DNA from: Megasphaera sp. | Lineage (GTDB): Bacteria; Bacillota; Negativicutes; Veillonellales; Megasphaeraceae | Assembly: GCA_022486585.1 (NCBI GenBank) | Contig: JAKVKI010000002.1 | Span: 50,924 to 114,923 of the forward strand | Direction of reading: 5' to 3' | Length of the DNA stretch: 64,000 bases | Shown here: one piece after another, positions 1 to 9,869 of the stretch | Position numbering within the stretch: position 1 is the first letter of the stretch | Layout of the letters: each line of letters opens with the position of its first letter | Position numbers and translations under genes: made by a program | The notes under the pieces: model-generated | The model's database searches: none | What the model was told of the DNA's origin: nothing | The model's input: only the letters and a program-made list of their open reading frames with translations

Positions 1-2327
1 GCAAATCATCTTCCTTAGGTGAATTGACATCGCATACGGATGTGCCCGTACCGTATGGGTTTGCTACGACGGCTGAAGGCTACCGTCATTTCATGCATCA
101 GACCGGGATGGATGTCAAAATCAAAGAACTCCTGAAGGGCTTGACCGATGTAGAAGATCCTGTTCAGCTCCGCAATGTAACAGCAGCTATTCGTAAAGCT
201 ATTTGTGATGCAGAAATGCCGAAAGATTTAGCTGATGCGATTCGCCAGAGTTATATCGAACTGGGGAAAAAAGTGGGCGAAGCCGATCCGTTTGTAGCTG
301 TTCGTTCTAGCGCTACAGCAGAAGACCTTCCTGATGCCAGCTTTGCTGGCCAGCAAGATACGTATTTGAATGTTCAGGGTCCGGATATGGTTATTCAGAA
401 GGTTAAAGAATGCTATGCTTCGACCTTTACTGACAGAGCTACGTATTATCGTACGAAAAAGGGATTCGATCATTTACAGGTAGCACTCAGTGCTGCTGTA
501 CAGATGATGGTATTCTCTAAAGCCGCCGGCGTTATGTTTACTGTTGATTTGGTGACTGGCGATGATTCGACTATTACTATTGAAGGGGCATGGGGCCTCG
601 GGGAATATGTCGTTCAAGGGACTGTTACACCGGATAATTTTAAAGTACAGAAGGCCGATTTATCTATTATCTCCAAGATGATCAATACCAAACCGGTCAA
701 ACTGGTTCGCAAACCAGGCGGCGATTGTGAAGAACAGCTGGTACCTATTGACGAACAGAAGGAACAGGTTATTTCTGACGAACAGGTAAAAGAACTGGCT
801 TCGTATGCTAAAGCGATTGAAAAACATTACGGTTGCTATATGGATATGGAATGGGGCGTTGATGAACGGACGGATAAGATTTGGCTGCTCCAAGCTCGTC
901 CGGAAACAGTTTGGTCGAGAAAAAATAAGGAAAAGAAAGAAGGAGGAACTAAGGATATGTCACAGGAACCGATGACGACGGACCGCAAAATTGTTGTAAA
1001 AGGTTTGCCGGCAAGCCCTGGTCATGCAGCAGGTAAAGCACATATTATTTTAGACCCCAGCAGAATTGAAGAATTCAATGATGGTGAAATCCTGGTTACA
1101 ACCATGACGGCACCGGACTGGGTACCGGCTATGAAGAAAGCAAAAGCCATTGTTACAGATGCTGGCGGGATGACCTGCCATGCTTCTATTGTCAGCCGTG
1201 AATTGGGTATTCCTTGTATTGTCGGCACGAAGAGCCGCAGCACAGAAGCGACGACGACGATTACGGATGGCATGAACATCACTGTGGACGCAACGAATGG
1301 TATCGTCTATGAAGGTATTGTAGAAGATATTGTAAAACCGGCAGAAACGACAGGCGGAGCTACCGTTGTAGCAGCTGAAGCGGCACCGATTACGGGTACG
1401 AAGATTTACATGAATCTGGGCAATCCTGATTTGGCTGAAAAATATGGCAAACTCCCTTGTGACGGTATTGGCCTTATGCGTGAAGAATTTATTTGGACGA
1501 CGTTCATTCACGAACATCCATTATATCTCATCGAAATCGGTCATCCTGAACGCGTAGTAGATCAGCTGGCTGACGGTATGCGCAAGGTTTGCCAGGCATT
1601 GGCTCCTCGTCCGGTAACGTTGCGGTTCAGCGATTTCAAATCTAGTGAATACCGTAATCTTAAAGGCGGCGATAAATATGAACCGCAGGAAAGCAGCGCA
1701 CTCTTAGGCTGGCGTGGTGCTTCACGGTATTATGATCCGAAATACATGGAAGCCTTCAAGCTGGAAATTAAAGCGGTTCAAAAAGTTCGTGAAGAATATG
1801 GCTTTAAAAACCTCAATGTTATGATCCCCTTCTGCCGCCGCGTCGATGAAATGCAGAAGATCGTAGGGCTCATGGCTGCTGAAGGCTTGCACCGCGGGCC
1901 GGACTTCAAAGTATGGCTCATGGCAGAAATCCCGTCCAATATTATTTTGGCCGATCAGTTCAATCAGTTTGTCGATGGCTATTCTATCGGTTCCAACGAT
2001 CTGACAATGCTCATCATGGGTTGTGACCGTGATAATGATACAGTTGCACCGCTGTTCGATGAACGGAATCTGGCTGTAAAGAGAGCTATCCGTCATTTGA
2101 TTTCTGTTGCACATAAAGAAGGTAAGACCGTCTCTATTTGTGGCCAGGCACCGAGTGTATATCCTGACTTTACTGAATTCTTGGTCAAGAGCGGTATCGA
2201 TTCCGTATCTGTCAACCCGGATGCTGTCGTATCGACACGCAAGAATGTAGCGCAAATCGAACAGCGAATCCTGTTAGATTCGCTGACAGGTAAAGGCCGG
2301 TCTGATACAGAAGATTATACGTGGTAA
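1..2327 (+). CDS. ppsA: Phosphoenolpyruvate synthase (pyruvate, water dikinase), 5' partial
   Basis: Makes PEP from pyruvate, ATP and water (gluconeogenesis from lactate or pyruvate); cytosolic. The reading frame is open to the window edge: codons from base 3 read KSSSLGEL, the conserved N-terminal ATP-grasp motif of the family, so the TTG at 24 is internal and the real start lies upstream. Order: ATP-grasp domain, a short charged linker, the phosphohistidine swivel domain with GGMTCHAS (catalytic His codon 1179-1181), then the PEP/pyruvate-binding barrel with SIGSNDLTML and the ICGQAPS motif (catalytic Cys codon 2139-2141). Followed by a hairpin terminator and then two genes for its likely regulators. 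Identity is very secure from motifs throughout. Confidence 0.97.
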   Translation, partial: KSSSLGELTSHTDVPVPYGFATTAEGYRHFMHQTGMDVKIKELLKGLTDVEDPVQLRNVTAAIRKAICDAEMPKDLADAIRQSYIELGKKVGEADPFVAVRSSATAEDLPDASFAGQQDTYLNVQGPDMVIQKVKECYASTFTDRATYYRTKKGFDHLQVALSAAVQMMVFSKAAGVMFTVDLVTGDDSTITIEGAWGLGEYVVQGTVTPDNFKVQKADLSIISKMINTKPVKLVRKPGGDCEEQLVPIDEQKEQVISDEQVKELASYAKAIEKHYGCYMDMEWGVDERTDKIWLLQARPETVWSRKNKEKKEGGTKDMSQEPMTTDRKIVVKGLPASPGHAAGKAHIILDPSRIEEFNDGEILVTTMTAPDWVPAMKKAKAIVTDAGGMTCHASIVSRELGIPCIVGTKSRSTEATTTITDGMNITVDATNGIVYEGIVEDIVKPAETTGGATVVAAEAAPITGTKIYMNLGNPDLAEKYGKLPCDGIGLMREEFIWTTFIHEHPLYLIEIGHPERVVDQLADGMRKVCQALAPRPVTLRFSDFKSSEYRNLKGGDKYEPQESSALLGWRGASRYYDPKYMEAFKLEIKAVQKVREEYGFKNLNVMIPFCRRVDEMQKIVGLMAAEGLHRGPDFKVWLMAEIPSNIILADQFNQFVDGYSIGSNDLTMLIMGCDRDNDTVAPLFDERNLAVKRAIRHLISVAHKEGKTVSICGQAPSVYPDFTEFLVKSGIDSVSVNPDAVVSTRKNVAQIEQRILLDSLTGKGRSDTEDYTW

Positions 2328-2351
2328 CTACACAGAATGTAATGTGAGAGG

Positions 2352-2395
2352 GGCAGCCAAAAAGAATGAAGGTTTCCTTTTGGCTGCCTTTCCTC
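2352..2395 (+). terminator. Terminator-like hairpin after ppsA
   Basis: An 11-bp stem (GGCAGCCAAAA with TTTTGGCTGCC) is followed by a short, interrupted T tract (TTTCCT). The weak T tract suggests partial readthrough into the regulator genes; that is inference. Confidence 0.6.
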
Positions 2396-2467
2396 ATGTT
2401 TGCCTGTCTGCCATGGTAGTGTATACAAAGACTGCGGCAGGGAAGCACCTGGAGGTGAAAAAGAGAC

Positions 2468-3109
2468 ATGCTATCAGAACGACAGGAAACGATTTTACAA
2501 ATCGTCAAAGAAAATAGCCCCATTACGGGGCAGCATATCGCTAACAGGCTGCATGTGACCCGCGCAGCGCTGCGGTCAGATTTGGCTATTCTGACGATGT
2601 TGGAACTTATCGATGCACGGCCTAAGTTAGGGTATTTTTTTACAGGCCATAAAGAGAAAGACTTATTGTCACGGGCTATTACGGATATCAGCATAGAAAC
2701 GTGTTTGTCACAGCCCGTCATTGTCGGTGAGCATACGAGTGCCTATGATGCGATTATTGCCATGTTCACAGAAGATGTCGGGACTGTTTTTGTCGGGACC
2801 AATAATATTATGGCTGGCGTTGTATCCCGCAAGGATTTGCTAAAGACCGCGATGGGCCATAATGACCTGCGGGCATTGCCTGTACGAATGGTCATGACGC
2901 CGGTGAGCAAGCTGATTTACGTTCGTCCTGATGAAAAAGCGCTTGTAGCAGCACAACGTATGATAGAATATGAAGTGGATTGTCTGCCGGTGGTCAATGT
3001 CCTGGATACAGAGGAAGAAGACCGCAAAGATCTGCAGATCGTCGGTAGGATTTCAAAGACTAATATTACCCGTTTATTTGTAGAATGTGGACTAGGAAGG
3101 AGAACATAA
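2468..3109 (+). CDS. CcpN-like transcriptional repressor (HTH plus two CBS domains)
   Basis: 213 residues. The N-terminal 60 residues form a winged helix (SPITGQHIANRLHVTRAALRSDL recognised by its pattern, residues about 16-38); two CBS motifs fill about 75-205. This is the architecture of Bacillus CcpN (YqzB), which represses gluconeogenic genes. In Bacillus ccpN is also followed by the gene for a DUF299 regulatory protein, exactly as here. Start chosen at ATG 2468 behind GGAGGTG. The stop lies one base before the next GTG start, so the two are translationally coupled. Control of the neighbouring ppsA is inference from position. Confidence 0.85.
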   Translation: MLSERQETILQIVKENSPITGQHIANRLHVTRAALRSDLAILTMLELIDARPKLGYFFTGHKEKDLLSRAITDISIETCLSQPVIVGEHTSAYDAIIAMFTEDVGTVFVGTNNIMAGVVSRKDLLKTAMGHNDLRALPVRMVMTPVSKLIYVRPDEKALVAAQRMIEYEVDCLPVVNVLDTEEEDRKDLQIVGRISKTNITRLFVECGLGRRT

Positions 3110-3110
3110 C

Positions 3111-3932
3111 GTGCCATTACCTCTTATTTATGCCTGCTCCGATTCATTGGGTGAAACGGCTGAACGCGTGGCTCGCGCCGCTGCCAGCCAATATGACAAG
3201 GAAGAATTCAATATTATCCGAGTCCCGTACATCCGATCGGAACAACAGGTAGCAGACCTTGTGAAAAAAGCAAAAGAAAATAACGCAATGATTTGTTACA
3301 CCATCATTTCGCCACTGTTACGCCGGAAATTAAAGGAATTGACAGCAGATGCAAATGTGGTAGTTGTAGATATTATCGGGCCTATGCTGGAAGGTGTCGG
3401 CAAGTTAACTTCGACGGATCCAACGATGAAAGCCGGTATGATCCATCAGCTTGATGAAGAATATTTCAAACGAGTAGAAGCCATTGAGTTCGCTGTCAAA
3501 TTTGATGATGGCAAAAATCCGATTGGTTTCCTTCAAGCGGATATTGTCATTGTCGGTGTATCACGGACATCTAAGACACCGTTGTCGATGTATTTGGCTC
3601 ATAAACGGATCAAAGCGGCCAATCTGCCATTGGTGCCGGAGGTATCGCTGCCACCAGAATTATTCCAGGTGCCGGCCCGTAAAATCGTCGGACTTATTAT
3701 TGATCCTTTTAAATTGAATTTCATTCGATCTGAACGGCTTCGCAGTATGGGGCTGGATTCGAATGCAAGCTATGCCAATATTGAACGTATCAATGAAGAA
3801 CTGGCTTATGCCCGCGGCGTTATGCGCCGGCTTCATTGTCCGATTATCGATGTATCTGCTAAAGCGATTGAAGAAACTGCCAATTTAGTGTTGGAAATCG
3901 TTAAGCGGAATAAGGAACTTTACAACGAATAA
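3111..3932 (+). CDS. ppsR: Pyruvate, water dikinase regulatory protein (DUF299 kinase/pyrophosphorylase)
   Basis: 273 residues, GTG start behind AGGAAGGAG. The family phosphorylates a threonine next to the catalytic histidine of PEP synthase or PPDK using ADP and reverses this with phosphate. Visible hallmarks: the N-terminal CSDSLGETAERVARAA motif and the P-loop-like GVSRTSKTPLSMYLA (about residues 147-161). Lies directly after the CcpN-like gene and near ppsA, which gives transcriptional and post-translational control of the same enzyme side by side. The target being PpsA rather than PPDK is inferred from proximity. Confidence 0.93.
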   Translation: MPLPLIYACSDSLGETAERVARAAASQYDKEEFNIIRVPYIRSEQQVADLVKKAKENNAMICYTIISPLLRRKLKELTADANVVVVDIIGPMLEGVGKLTSTDPTMKAGMIHQLDEEYFKRVEAIEFAVKFDDGKNPIGFLQADIVIVGVSRTSKTPLSMYLAHKRIKAANLPLVPEVSLPPELFQVPARKIVGLIIDPFKLNFIRSERLRSMGLDSNASYANIERINEELAYARGVMRRLHCPIIDVSAKAIEETANLVLEIVKRNKELYNE

Positions 3933-3940
3933 ATGGCATA

Positions 3941-3969
3941 AAAAAAGACGCCATTCGGCGTCTTTTTTT
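3941..3969 (+). terminator. Intrinsic terminator after ppsR
   Basis: Stem AAAAAGACGCC / GGCGTCTTTTT with an ATTC loop and a T7 run; symmetric enough to work in both directions. Confidence 0.9.
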
Positions 3970-4009
3970 ATAGTACCGGCCCTTGCCATCATGATTGAGG
4001 TGATACTGT

Positions 4010-7000
4010 ATGGAAGATGAAAAAAAAGCAGTTTTTACGACGTTAAATGAAGTTTTTAGAGATCCGCGTTTTCTCAATATGGCAGGCGTCCGTGAAGAGG
4101 AAGTACCGGGATTTATTCGTGAAAATCGCATTCGTATCTTAGCTTCTCGTCTGGCGGCTGAACGCAGTCCTGGCGGACGGTTCCAGACACAACGGGTCCT
4201 GCAACTAGCCAAAGCCTATATCACCTGTCTTCATGATGAGCCTAAGGAAGGCTGGCTGCTGTATTGTTATCAGTATGTACTCGAGCAGATTTTTCCCAGC
4301 AGAACGGCACACCGTGAAGGCTATGAAAAAGAGGAACAAAAAGGATACGCTCTGGGACGGATGGTACTTATGCAGTTGTTGCGAGGCTTGTTCCGCTTTG
4401 AAAACAAGGTATTACCGTTTGATCCGACACGATATATGGCACTGCTCAGTGAAAAGGATGCAATGACACAAGGATGCGCCAGAGAGTATCTTCATATGCG
4501 CCGCCTTATTATGACTCAGTATGTATATGAATTCATGCGTATTGGTATTGATATTACGCCATTTAATACATTGGGCCATATCAGCGGTGTCCATTATGTA
4601 GCTATGTATGCAGCGAGACAACTGTATAAGGCAGGGGTCCCTGTCGATTTGGCACTGATTTCCGGGGCGGCAGCCTGTCATGATATTGGCAAGTACGGTT
4701 GCAAAAAGAATGAGGAGAAACGAGTCCCGTATTTACATTATTACTATACAGGTATATGTTGTCAGCGTGTTGGTTTGTCTGCTATAGGCCATATTGCAGC
4801 CAATCATTCTGTATGGGATCTGGAACTGGAAAATCTGTCTGTCGAATCGTTATTGCTCATTTACGCTGATTTTCGTGTGAAGAGCAGTCGCAATGAAAAA
4901 GGTGCTGAAGTCGTCCATTTCTATTCGCTGGCCCAGGCGTTTGATGTGATTTTGGGTAAATTGGATAATGTAGATGAGAAGAAAAAGCAACGCTATCAAA
5001 AAGTCTATGCTAAATTAGCTGATTTTGAAGAATTTATGAAGGAACTAGGTGTCGTAACAGAACTGCCGTCTGATTTTGCGGCGATGCCGCACAGAGCACC
5101 GTTTTATGACCACAAGGAAAAAGTCCTTTTAGAAGGCGAAGATGTCGTTGATGAACTGAAATATGCTGCTATTGATCATAATATCCGGCTCATGAGCATT
5201 TTCCGTGATGAAAGCGATTTTGGGAATCTGATTGAAGCGGCACGCAGTGAACGGCGCTGGAAAGATGTCCGAACGTATATCTGCATTTTTGAAGAATATT
5301 CTACGTATATGACAGAACATCAAAAACTCATGACACTGAAATTCCTCTATGAGTTGTTATCTCATAAAGAAGGGGATATCCGTATTCAGGCGGCGGCGTT
5401 GATGGGGCATATTGTAGCTGATTTTAATGAACGATATACGAAAGAATTGCCTCAAGGCGCTTCACTGCCCAATAAAGCTGTTACTAGTCAGACCTTGTTT
5501 GCCCGGTATACAGCGATGATCATCCATCCGGATTTACGCTATACAGAACAGCATAAAATATGGATTGGGTACTGTCTGAGCTTTTTTGTCAGAGCGGCGT
5601 TGGAAGGCTGTTCTCCGACAGCAAGGCAGCAGGCTATGGAAAATCTGCGCCAGTACTATACCGTTACGGATTATCAGACCGAACGTTGTATTATTTTGCT
5701 AAAAACGTTAATGGATATGAAACGGGACTACATGGATGATGCGTTTATGGATACGATTGGCTTGTTCATCCAGGCGGCAGCTGAATCACAAGCGCTGCCG
5801 GTTCGCGTAGCTGCATTGCGGTGTGCCCGGCATTTAATGGAAGGCTATGGAGATGCGGCGTATTACCATGACCTATTGTCCCTTATGGATTTACCGGAAG
5901 ATAGGCAGTCCTTTGCCGACAGGGAAGGTAATTTATTTCTTGATGATTTGAAAATGGGCACGCATTGGGTCGTCAAAGCGGCGAATATTGAGCTCATGCT
6001 CCATTACATGGATGATGATAGTGATGCTGGCAGTATTATGCATCTGAGCATGCATTTGACCAATCTCCTCAAGGTCAGTGAGACTATCTTCGTCCGCCAG
6101 GCCGCAGGGATGAGTTTGCTGACAATTGCTGAGCATATGAGTTATTCACAACGTAATGAGCTGGCTGTTGAATTGTTTAATGGCTTAGAAATAGGGGATC
6201 CGCAGATTTCAAAATATGTGCCTGATTTTCTGGGGCGTATGATATTGAAACTGCCAGTTCAGGAATTCGATGAATTCATTACGACGATGGAATCACAGCT
6301 CATGACGGTGAATACAGCGCTGGCATCCTCTATGGTCCATACAGTAGGCGTTATATTGGAGAACTTTGATGAGTTCGCTAATGAATTCAGCATGAATGAT
6401 GGTGAAAATGAAATACGCCAGAGACGCTTGTTGTACATCATGATCAAAGCTTACGCACATTATGATCAGGAATTGAGTCGTGATGCGTTCCGTGATATGG
6501 GCCGTTTTATTTTCCATAGTCCGGTCATGCCACTGGTACGCAAAGACTTCCTGTTCATTCATTGCTATAAAAAATTACTGGTCCTTCTCGATGAAAATGC
6601 TGGCGGAGTCCTCGATTTTTATAGTAATGCAGCTGTATTGAATCATATTTATCGCTATATTGGCCGTCATCAGTTCGAGATTGGTGCTTTTGCGTTTCCT
6701 GCAGGGAAAAAAGCTTGTTTTTATCCGGGGACATTTGATCCGTTTAGCTTAGGACATAAAGCAGTGGCCTGTAAGATTCGTGACTTGGGGTTTGACGTAT
6801 ATTTGGCATTGGATGAGTTTTCTTGGTCGAAACATACGCAACCGCGGCTGATGCGTCGCAAGATCATGAACATGTCTGTTGCTGATGAAGAAGATTTATA
6901 TCCGTTTCCAGATGATATTCCCGTCAATATTGCCAATCCATCTGATGTGAAACGGTTGCAGGATATTTTCGAGGGTAAGGAATTATATATTGCTGTTGGT

Positions 7001-8860
7001 ACAGATGTCATTGCTCATGCGTCAGCGTATGCAGAGACACCGACGGCTCATTCCATCCATACGATGAATCATATTGCTTTTGCCAGAGAAACGAGCGAGG
7101 CAGACCGGGAAGGCAGTGAAGAAAGCAGTTATAATATTCAGGGAAAGGTTATCCGACTGACGCTCGATAAGTTTTATGAAGATATTAGTTCTACAAAAAT
7201 CAGAGAAAATATTGATTTAAATCGTGATATTTCTAATCTGATCGATGCAGTGGCTCAAAATTTTATTTATGATAATAATCTCTATTTGCGTGAGCCTGCG
7301 TATAAGCATGTTCTGGAAGCACGGGAAATCGGTATCGGTGCGTTCAAGCCCCGGGGAGCTGAAAGTTTATGGCCCATTTGCGGGAAATTGTGGGACACGG
7401 GGTATAATACAGATATGCTGGACCGCTATATTGAACGGGAAGGCGTATGGACACTGTATGTTGATGATGCGGCACAGCATAAGGAAATGATTGCCTATGC
7501 GGCAGTTCACCGTGTTGGTACACGGCAGCTGCTCAGTGAATTTGATGATGCCCAGGTGGCGGCGCATATCCGCGAAGCTGCCGGCGGCAGTGTCGCCTGT
7601 ATTGGGTTCTTGTATGCTGATGATGATGCCAGTATTGCCAATGTCAGCCAGATTGTTATTACAGAAGTGCTGACGGAGCTCATTGGCCGTGATTTTGCCT
7701 ATGCTGTGTATAAGCCTGTTGATGAAGCGGGATATGATAAGAAGCTCATCCGGGCTTTGCAGATGCAGGGCTTCGTCAACATTGCGCCGCGAGGTGCGCA
7801 GCATCCTCTCTATGCAGTGAATATGCAGTCTCCAGTCGTTATTTTCCGCGATGTAGAAACGACCATCAAGAATCCCTTTAATAAGAATCGCCGTGTCCAG
7901 CAGGCACTGGATACAGCTCATAATAATTTACTGTCTGTCATGAATTATATTTATCCGGGTAAATTATTGTTGTCGTTTAACATGAGTGCAGTCCATAATA
8001 AAATCATTAATAAAGTGGCTGAAATCAACGGTGTATCTACTGTTGAAGATAAGAAAAAACGGCGTGGACCGTATATGTCCGTGCCCTTTGGCAAGGCGCT
8101 GAGTGATGTGTTAGTACCGAATACGGTTACGAAGACGCTTCATATAGACAAGTATTTCAATCGGGCCGTTAAAGGATTCACTATTGCTGAATCACATCAT
8201 TACTCGTCTGTTGAAAATCAAGTCAAAACTATCAAATCATTTAACCGGCCAGTTATACTGATTGATGATCTGCTTCATAAGGGCTATCGGATGCGTATGC
8301 TCACACCGTATTTGAAGAAGAATGATGTCGATATTAAAGAAGTATTAGTCGGGGTCATGACTGGCAAGGCGATGGATATGATGGCAGCTAAAGAGATTAA
8401 GGCGGAAAGTGCCTATTTCCTGCCAACGTTGGAGGTATGGCTTAACGAACGGGATTGTTATCCTTGTATCGGCGGTGATAGTATGGATAATGCCAATAAT
8501 TACAGCGGCTACGATGCCAATCCATCCATCAATCTGGTCCTGCCGTATGTTAAACCGGCTTTTATTGGTAATGGCCGGGAAGAAACTGATTTTGTCTATT
8601 CACTGACGTGTTTGCAGAATGCGGCACTCATCATGGAAACGCTGCAAGATGTATATCAGGCTACGTATGAACGGCGCCTTACATTGAAACGTCTTGGTGA
8701 AGTTATTACGTATCCGCGTATTCCTGATATTGATGTAGGTGTCAAATTCGATGAAAATATGGATCCTGTACGGTTCATTAAAAACGATATTGAACGACTC
8801 GTTCGTTTGCGCTGGGGTGAAATGGACCATGTACCGTCTTCGGGCCACAGCCACACATAA
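4010..8860 (+). CDS. Giant fusion: HD hydrolase, helical repeats, NMNAT-like adenylyltransferase, PRTase-like domain
   Basis: 1616 residues; start ATG 4010 behind GAGGTG. Visible segments: an HD-type phosphohydrolase core (H195, H224-D225, D287; extra His at 243, 261, 266); a long helical-repeat-like middle (about 370-890); a nucleotidyltransferase of the NadD/cytidylyltransferase fold, with GTFDPFSLGH at 907-916 and ISSTKIREN at about 1059-1067; a weakly acetyltransferase-like stretch (about 1110-1270); and a phosphoribosyltransferase-like end with the PRPP-loop motif VILIDDLLHKG at 1415-1425. I do not recognise a characterised protein with this architecture. The domain content suggests nucleotide or pyridine-nucleotide chemistry. 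First gene of a tight three-gene unit; base composition matches its neighbours, so recent transfer is not suggested. Domain calls are by motif; the GNAT call is tentative. Confidence 0.8.
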   Translation: MEDEKKAVFTTLNEVFRDPRFLNMAGVREEEVPGFIRENRIRILASRLAAERSPGGRFQTQRVLQLAKAYITCLHDEPKEGWLLYCYQYVLEQIFPSRTAHREGYEKEEQKGYALGRMVLMQLLRGLFRFENKVLPFDPTRYMALLSEKDAMTQGCAREYLHMRRLIMTQYVYEFMRIGIDITPFNTLGHISGVHYVAMYAARQLYKAGVPVDLALISGAAACHDIGKYGCKKNEEKRVPYLHYYYTGICCQRVGLSAIGHIAANHSVWDLELENLSVESLLLIYADFRVKSSRNEKGAEVVHFYSLAQAFDVILGKLDNVDEKKKQRYQKVYAKLADFEEFMKELGVVTELPSDFAAMPHRAPFYDHKEKVLLEGEDVVDELKYAAIDHNIRLMSIFRDESDFGNLIEAARSERRWKDVRTYICIFEEYSTYMTEHQKLMTLKFLYELLSHKEGDIRIQAAALMGHIVADFNERYTKELPQGASLPNKAVTSQTLFARYTAMIIHPDLRYTEQHKIWIGYCLSFFVRAALEGCSPTARQQAMENLRQYYTVTDYQTERCIILLKTLMDMKRDYMDDAFMDTIGLFIQAAAESQALPVRVAALRCARHLMEGYGDAAYYHDLLSLMDLPEDRQSFADREGNLFLDDLKMGTHWVVKAANIELMLHYMDDDSDAGSIMHLSMHLTNLLKVSETIFVRQAAGMSLLTIAEHMSYSQRNELAVELFNGLEIGDPQISKYVPDFLGRMILKLPVQEFDEFITTMESQLMTVNTALASSMVHTVGVILENFDEFANEFSMNDGENEIRQRRLLYIMIKAYAHYDQELSRDAFRDMGRFIFHSPVMPLVRKDFLFIHCYKKLLVLLDENAGGVLDFYSNAAVLNHIYRYIGRHQFEIGAFAFPAGKKACFYPGTFDPFSLGHKAVACKIRDLGFDVYLALDEFSWSKHTQPRLMRRKIMNMSVADEEDLYPFPDDIPVNIANPSDVKRLQDIFEGKELYIAVGTDVIAHASAYAETPTAHSIHTMNHIAFARETSEADREGSEESSYNIQGKVIRLTLDKFYEDISSTKIRENIDLNRDISNLIDAVAQNFIYDNNLYLREPAYKHVLEAREIGIGAFKPRGAESLWPICGKLWDTGYNTDMLDRYIEREGVWTLYVDDAAQHKEMIAYAAVHRVGTRQLLSEFDDAQVAAHIREAAGGSVACIGFLYADDDASIANVSQIVITEVLTELIGRDFAYAVYKPVDEAGYDKKLIRALQMQGFVNIAPRGAQHPLYAVNMQSPVVIFRDVETTIKNPFNKNRRVQQALDTAHNNLLSVMNYIYPGKLLLSFNMSAVHNKIINKVAEINGVSTVEDKKKRRGPYMSVPFGKALSDVLVPNTVTKTLHIDKYFNRAVKGFTIAESHHYSSVENQVKTIKSFNRPVILIDDLLHKGYRMRMLTPYLKKNDVDIKEVLVGVMTGKAMDMMAAKEIKAESAYFLPTLEVWLNERDCYPCIGGDSMDNANNYSGYDANPSINLVLPYVKPAFIGNGREETDFVYSLTCLQNAALIMETLQDVYQATYERRLTLKRLGEVITYPRIPDIDVGVKFDENMDPVRFIKNDIERLVRLRWGEMDHVPSSGHSHT

Positions 8861-8878
8861 GTCAGGGAGGAGAAGGGC

Positions 8879-9853
8879 ATGGAAACATATTATGTAAGCA
8901 ATCTGCCCGGGGAAATCGGGGCAACGGCGATGGCGCTGAAGCATCATGGCCTGTCGTGTCCAGTGCGAGTTCACATTTTGGCACTAGGTGATGTCGGCAT
9001 GACGATGCTCATAGGGCTGCGTCTTCTTGGCGGTGATGTCATTCGTTCCATCGGTATCTGTGATATCAATGAAAAGAATGTACAGCGTCTGGAAATGGAA
9101 ATCAATCAGATTCGATATCCTTTTGCCGGGGTGTATGCACCGTTACCACCTGTGGAATCTATTGGGGAAGAACAGCTTTTTGACTGCGATGTATTTATTT
9201 TCTGTGCCAGTAAAGGTGTGCCGCCAGTTGGTGTGGTCGGTGATGTGCGGATGGCTCAGCTAGAGGCGAACAGAGGACTTATCGGTCATTTTGCAGGGTT
9301 GGCCCGGAAGGCAGCGTATAGCGGGTTGGTCTGTATTGTGTCTGATCCGGTGGACCCGTTATGTGCGGCCTTCCTCGATGCGTCAGGGTGCAGTCCGGCA
9401 CAGATTCAAGGTTATGGATTAGGTGTCATGAATGCCAGAGCCTGTTACTATGCGGAACGGCATGAAAATATGAGGCACTATCTCACAGAAGGGCGGGCTT
9501 TTGGCCCGCATGGCCAGGATCTGGTTATTGCTGATAGTGTGACCAAGTATGATGACAGTATATCCCGCTTGTTGACAGAGTACGTCGTACAGGCCAATGT
9601 GGCAATCCGGAATACCGGTTATAAGCCTTATATTGCACCAGCCCTGTCATCGGCAGCTTTATCTATTCTGCTGACGTTACGGGGGCAGTGGCACTATGGA
9701 TCGGTCTATTTGGGAGCACCTGGCTGTGGAGCATACTTCGGCGTTAAAAATCATATGGGTCCTGACGGTATCATATATGAAGACATACCAATGTGCCGGA
9801 GCTTGTACAGCCGATTGGTGACAGCATATACGAATTTATGCAGTCTTCGCTAG
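8879..9853 (+). CDS. Lactate/malate dehydrogenase superfamily-like protein, diverged
   Basis: 324 residues, ATG behind GGGAGGAG, 18 nt after the giant gene. N-terminal Rossmann motif ALGDVG (G37, G40) with CDIN at the end of the second strand, which favours NAD over NADP. Further LDH/MDH landmarks: the SDPVDPL motif in place of the usual NPVD, NARACYY with R187 in the substrate-arginine position, and GPHGQ with H211 in the catalytic-histidine position. The Asp that normally pairs with this His (LDSAR in LDH) is not in register: by my alignment M184 occupies it. So the protein looks like a superfamily member with altered chemistry or a binding role. It should not be called L-lactate dehydrogenase without assay. 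Confidence 0.7.
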   Translation: METYYVSNLPGEIGATAMALKHHGLSCPVRVHILALGDVGMTMLIGLRLLGGDVIRSIGICDINEKNVQRLEMEINQIRYPFAGVYAPLPPVESIGEEQLFDCDVFIFCASKGVPPVGVVGDVRMAQLEANRGLIGHFAGLARKAAYSGLVCIVSDPVDPLCAAFLDASGCSPAQIQGYGLGVMNARACYYAERHENMRHYLTEGRAFGPHGQDLVIADSVTKYDDSISRLLTEYVVQANVAIRNTGYKPYIAPALSSAALSILLTLRGQWHYGSVYLGAPGCGAYFGVKNHMGPDGIIYEDIPMCRSLYSRLVTAYTNLCSLR

Positions 9854-9869
9854 AAAGAGGGCTTGGGAA

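Noticed and set aside
24..2327. PEP synthase starting at TTG 24
   Set aside because: Codons upstream to the window edge encode the conserved N-terminal motif, so the gene is cut by the window, not started there.
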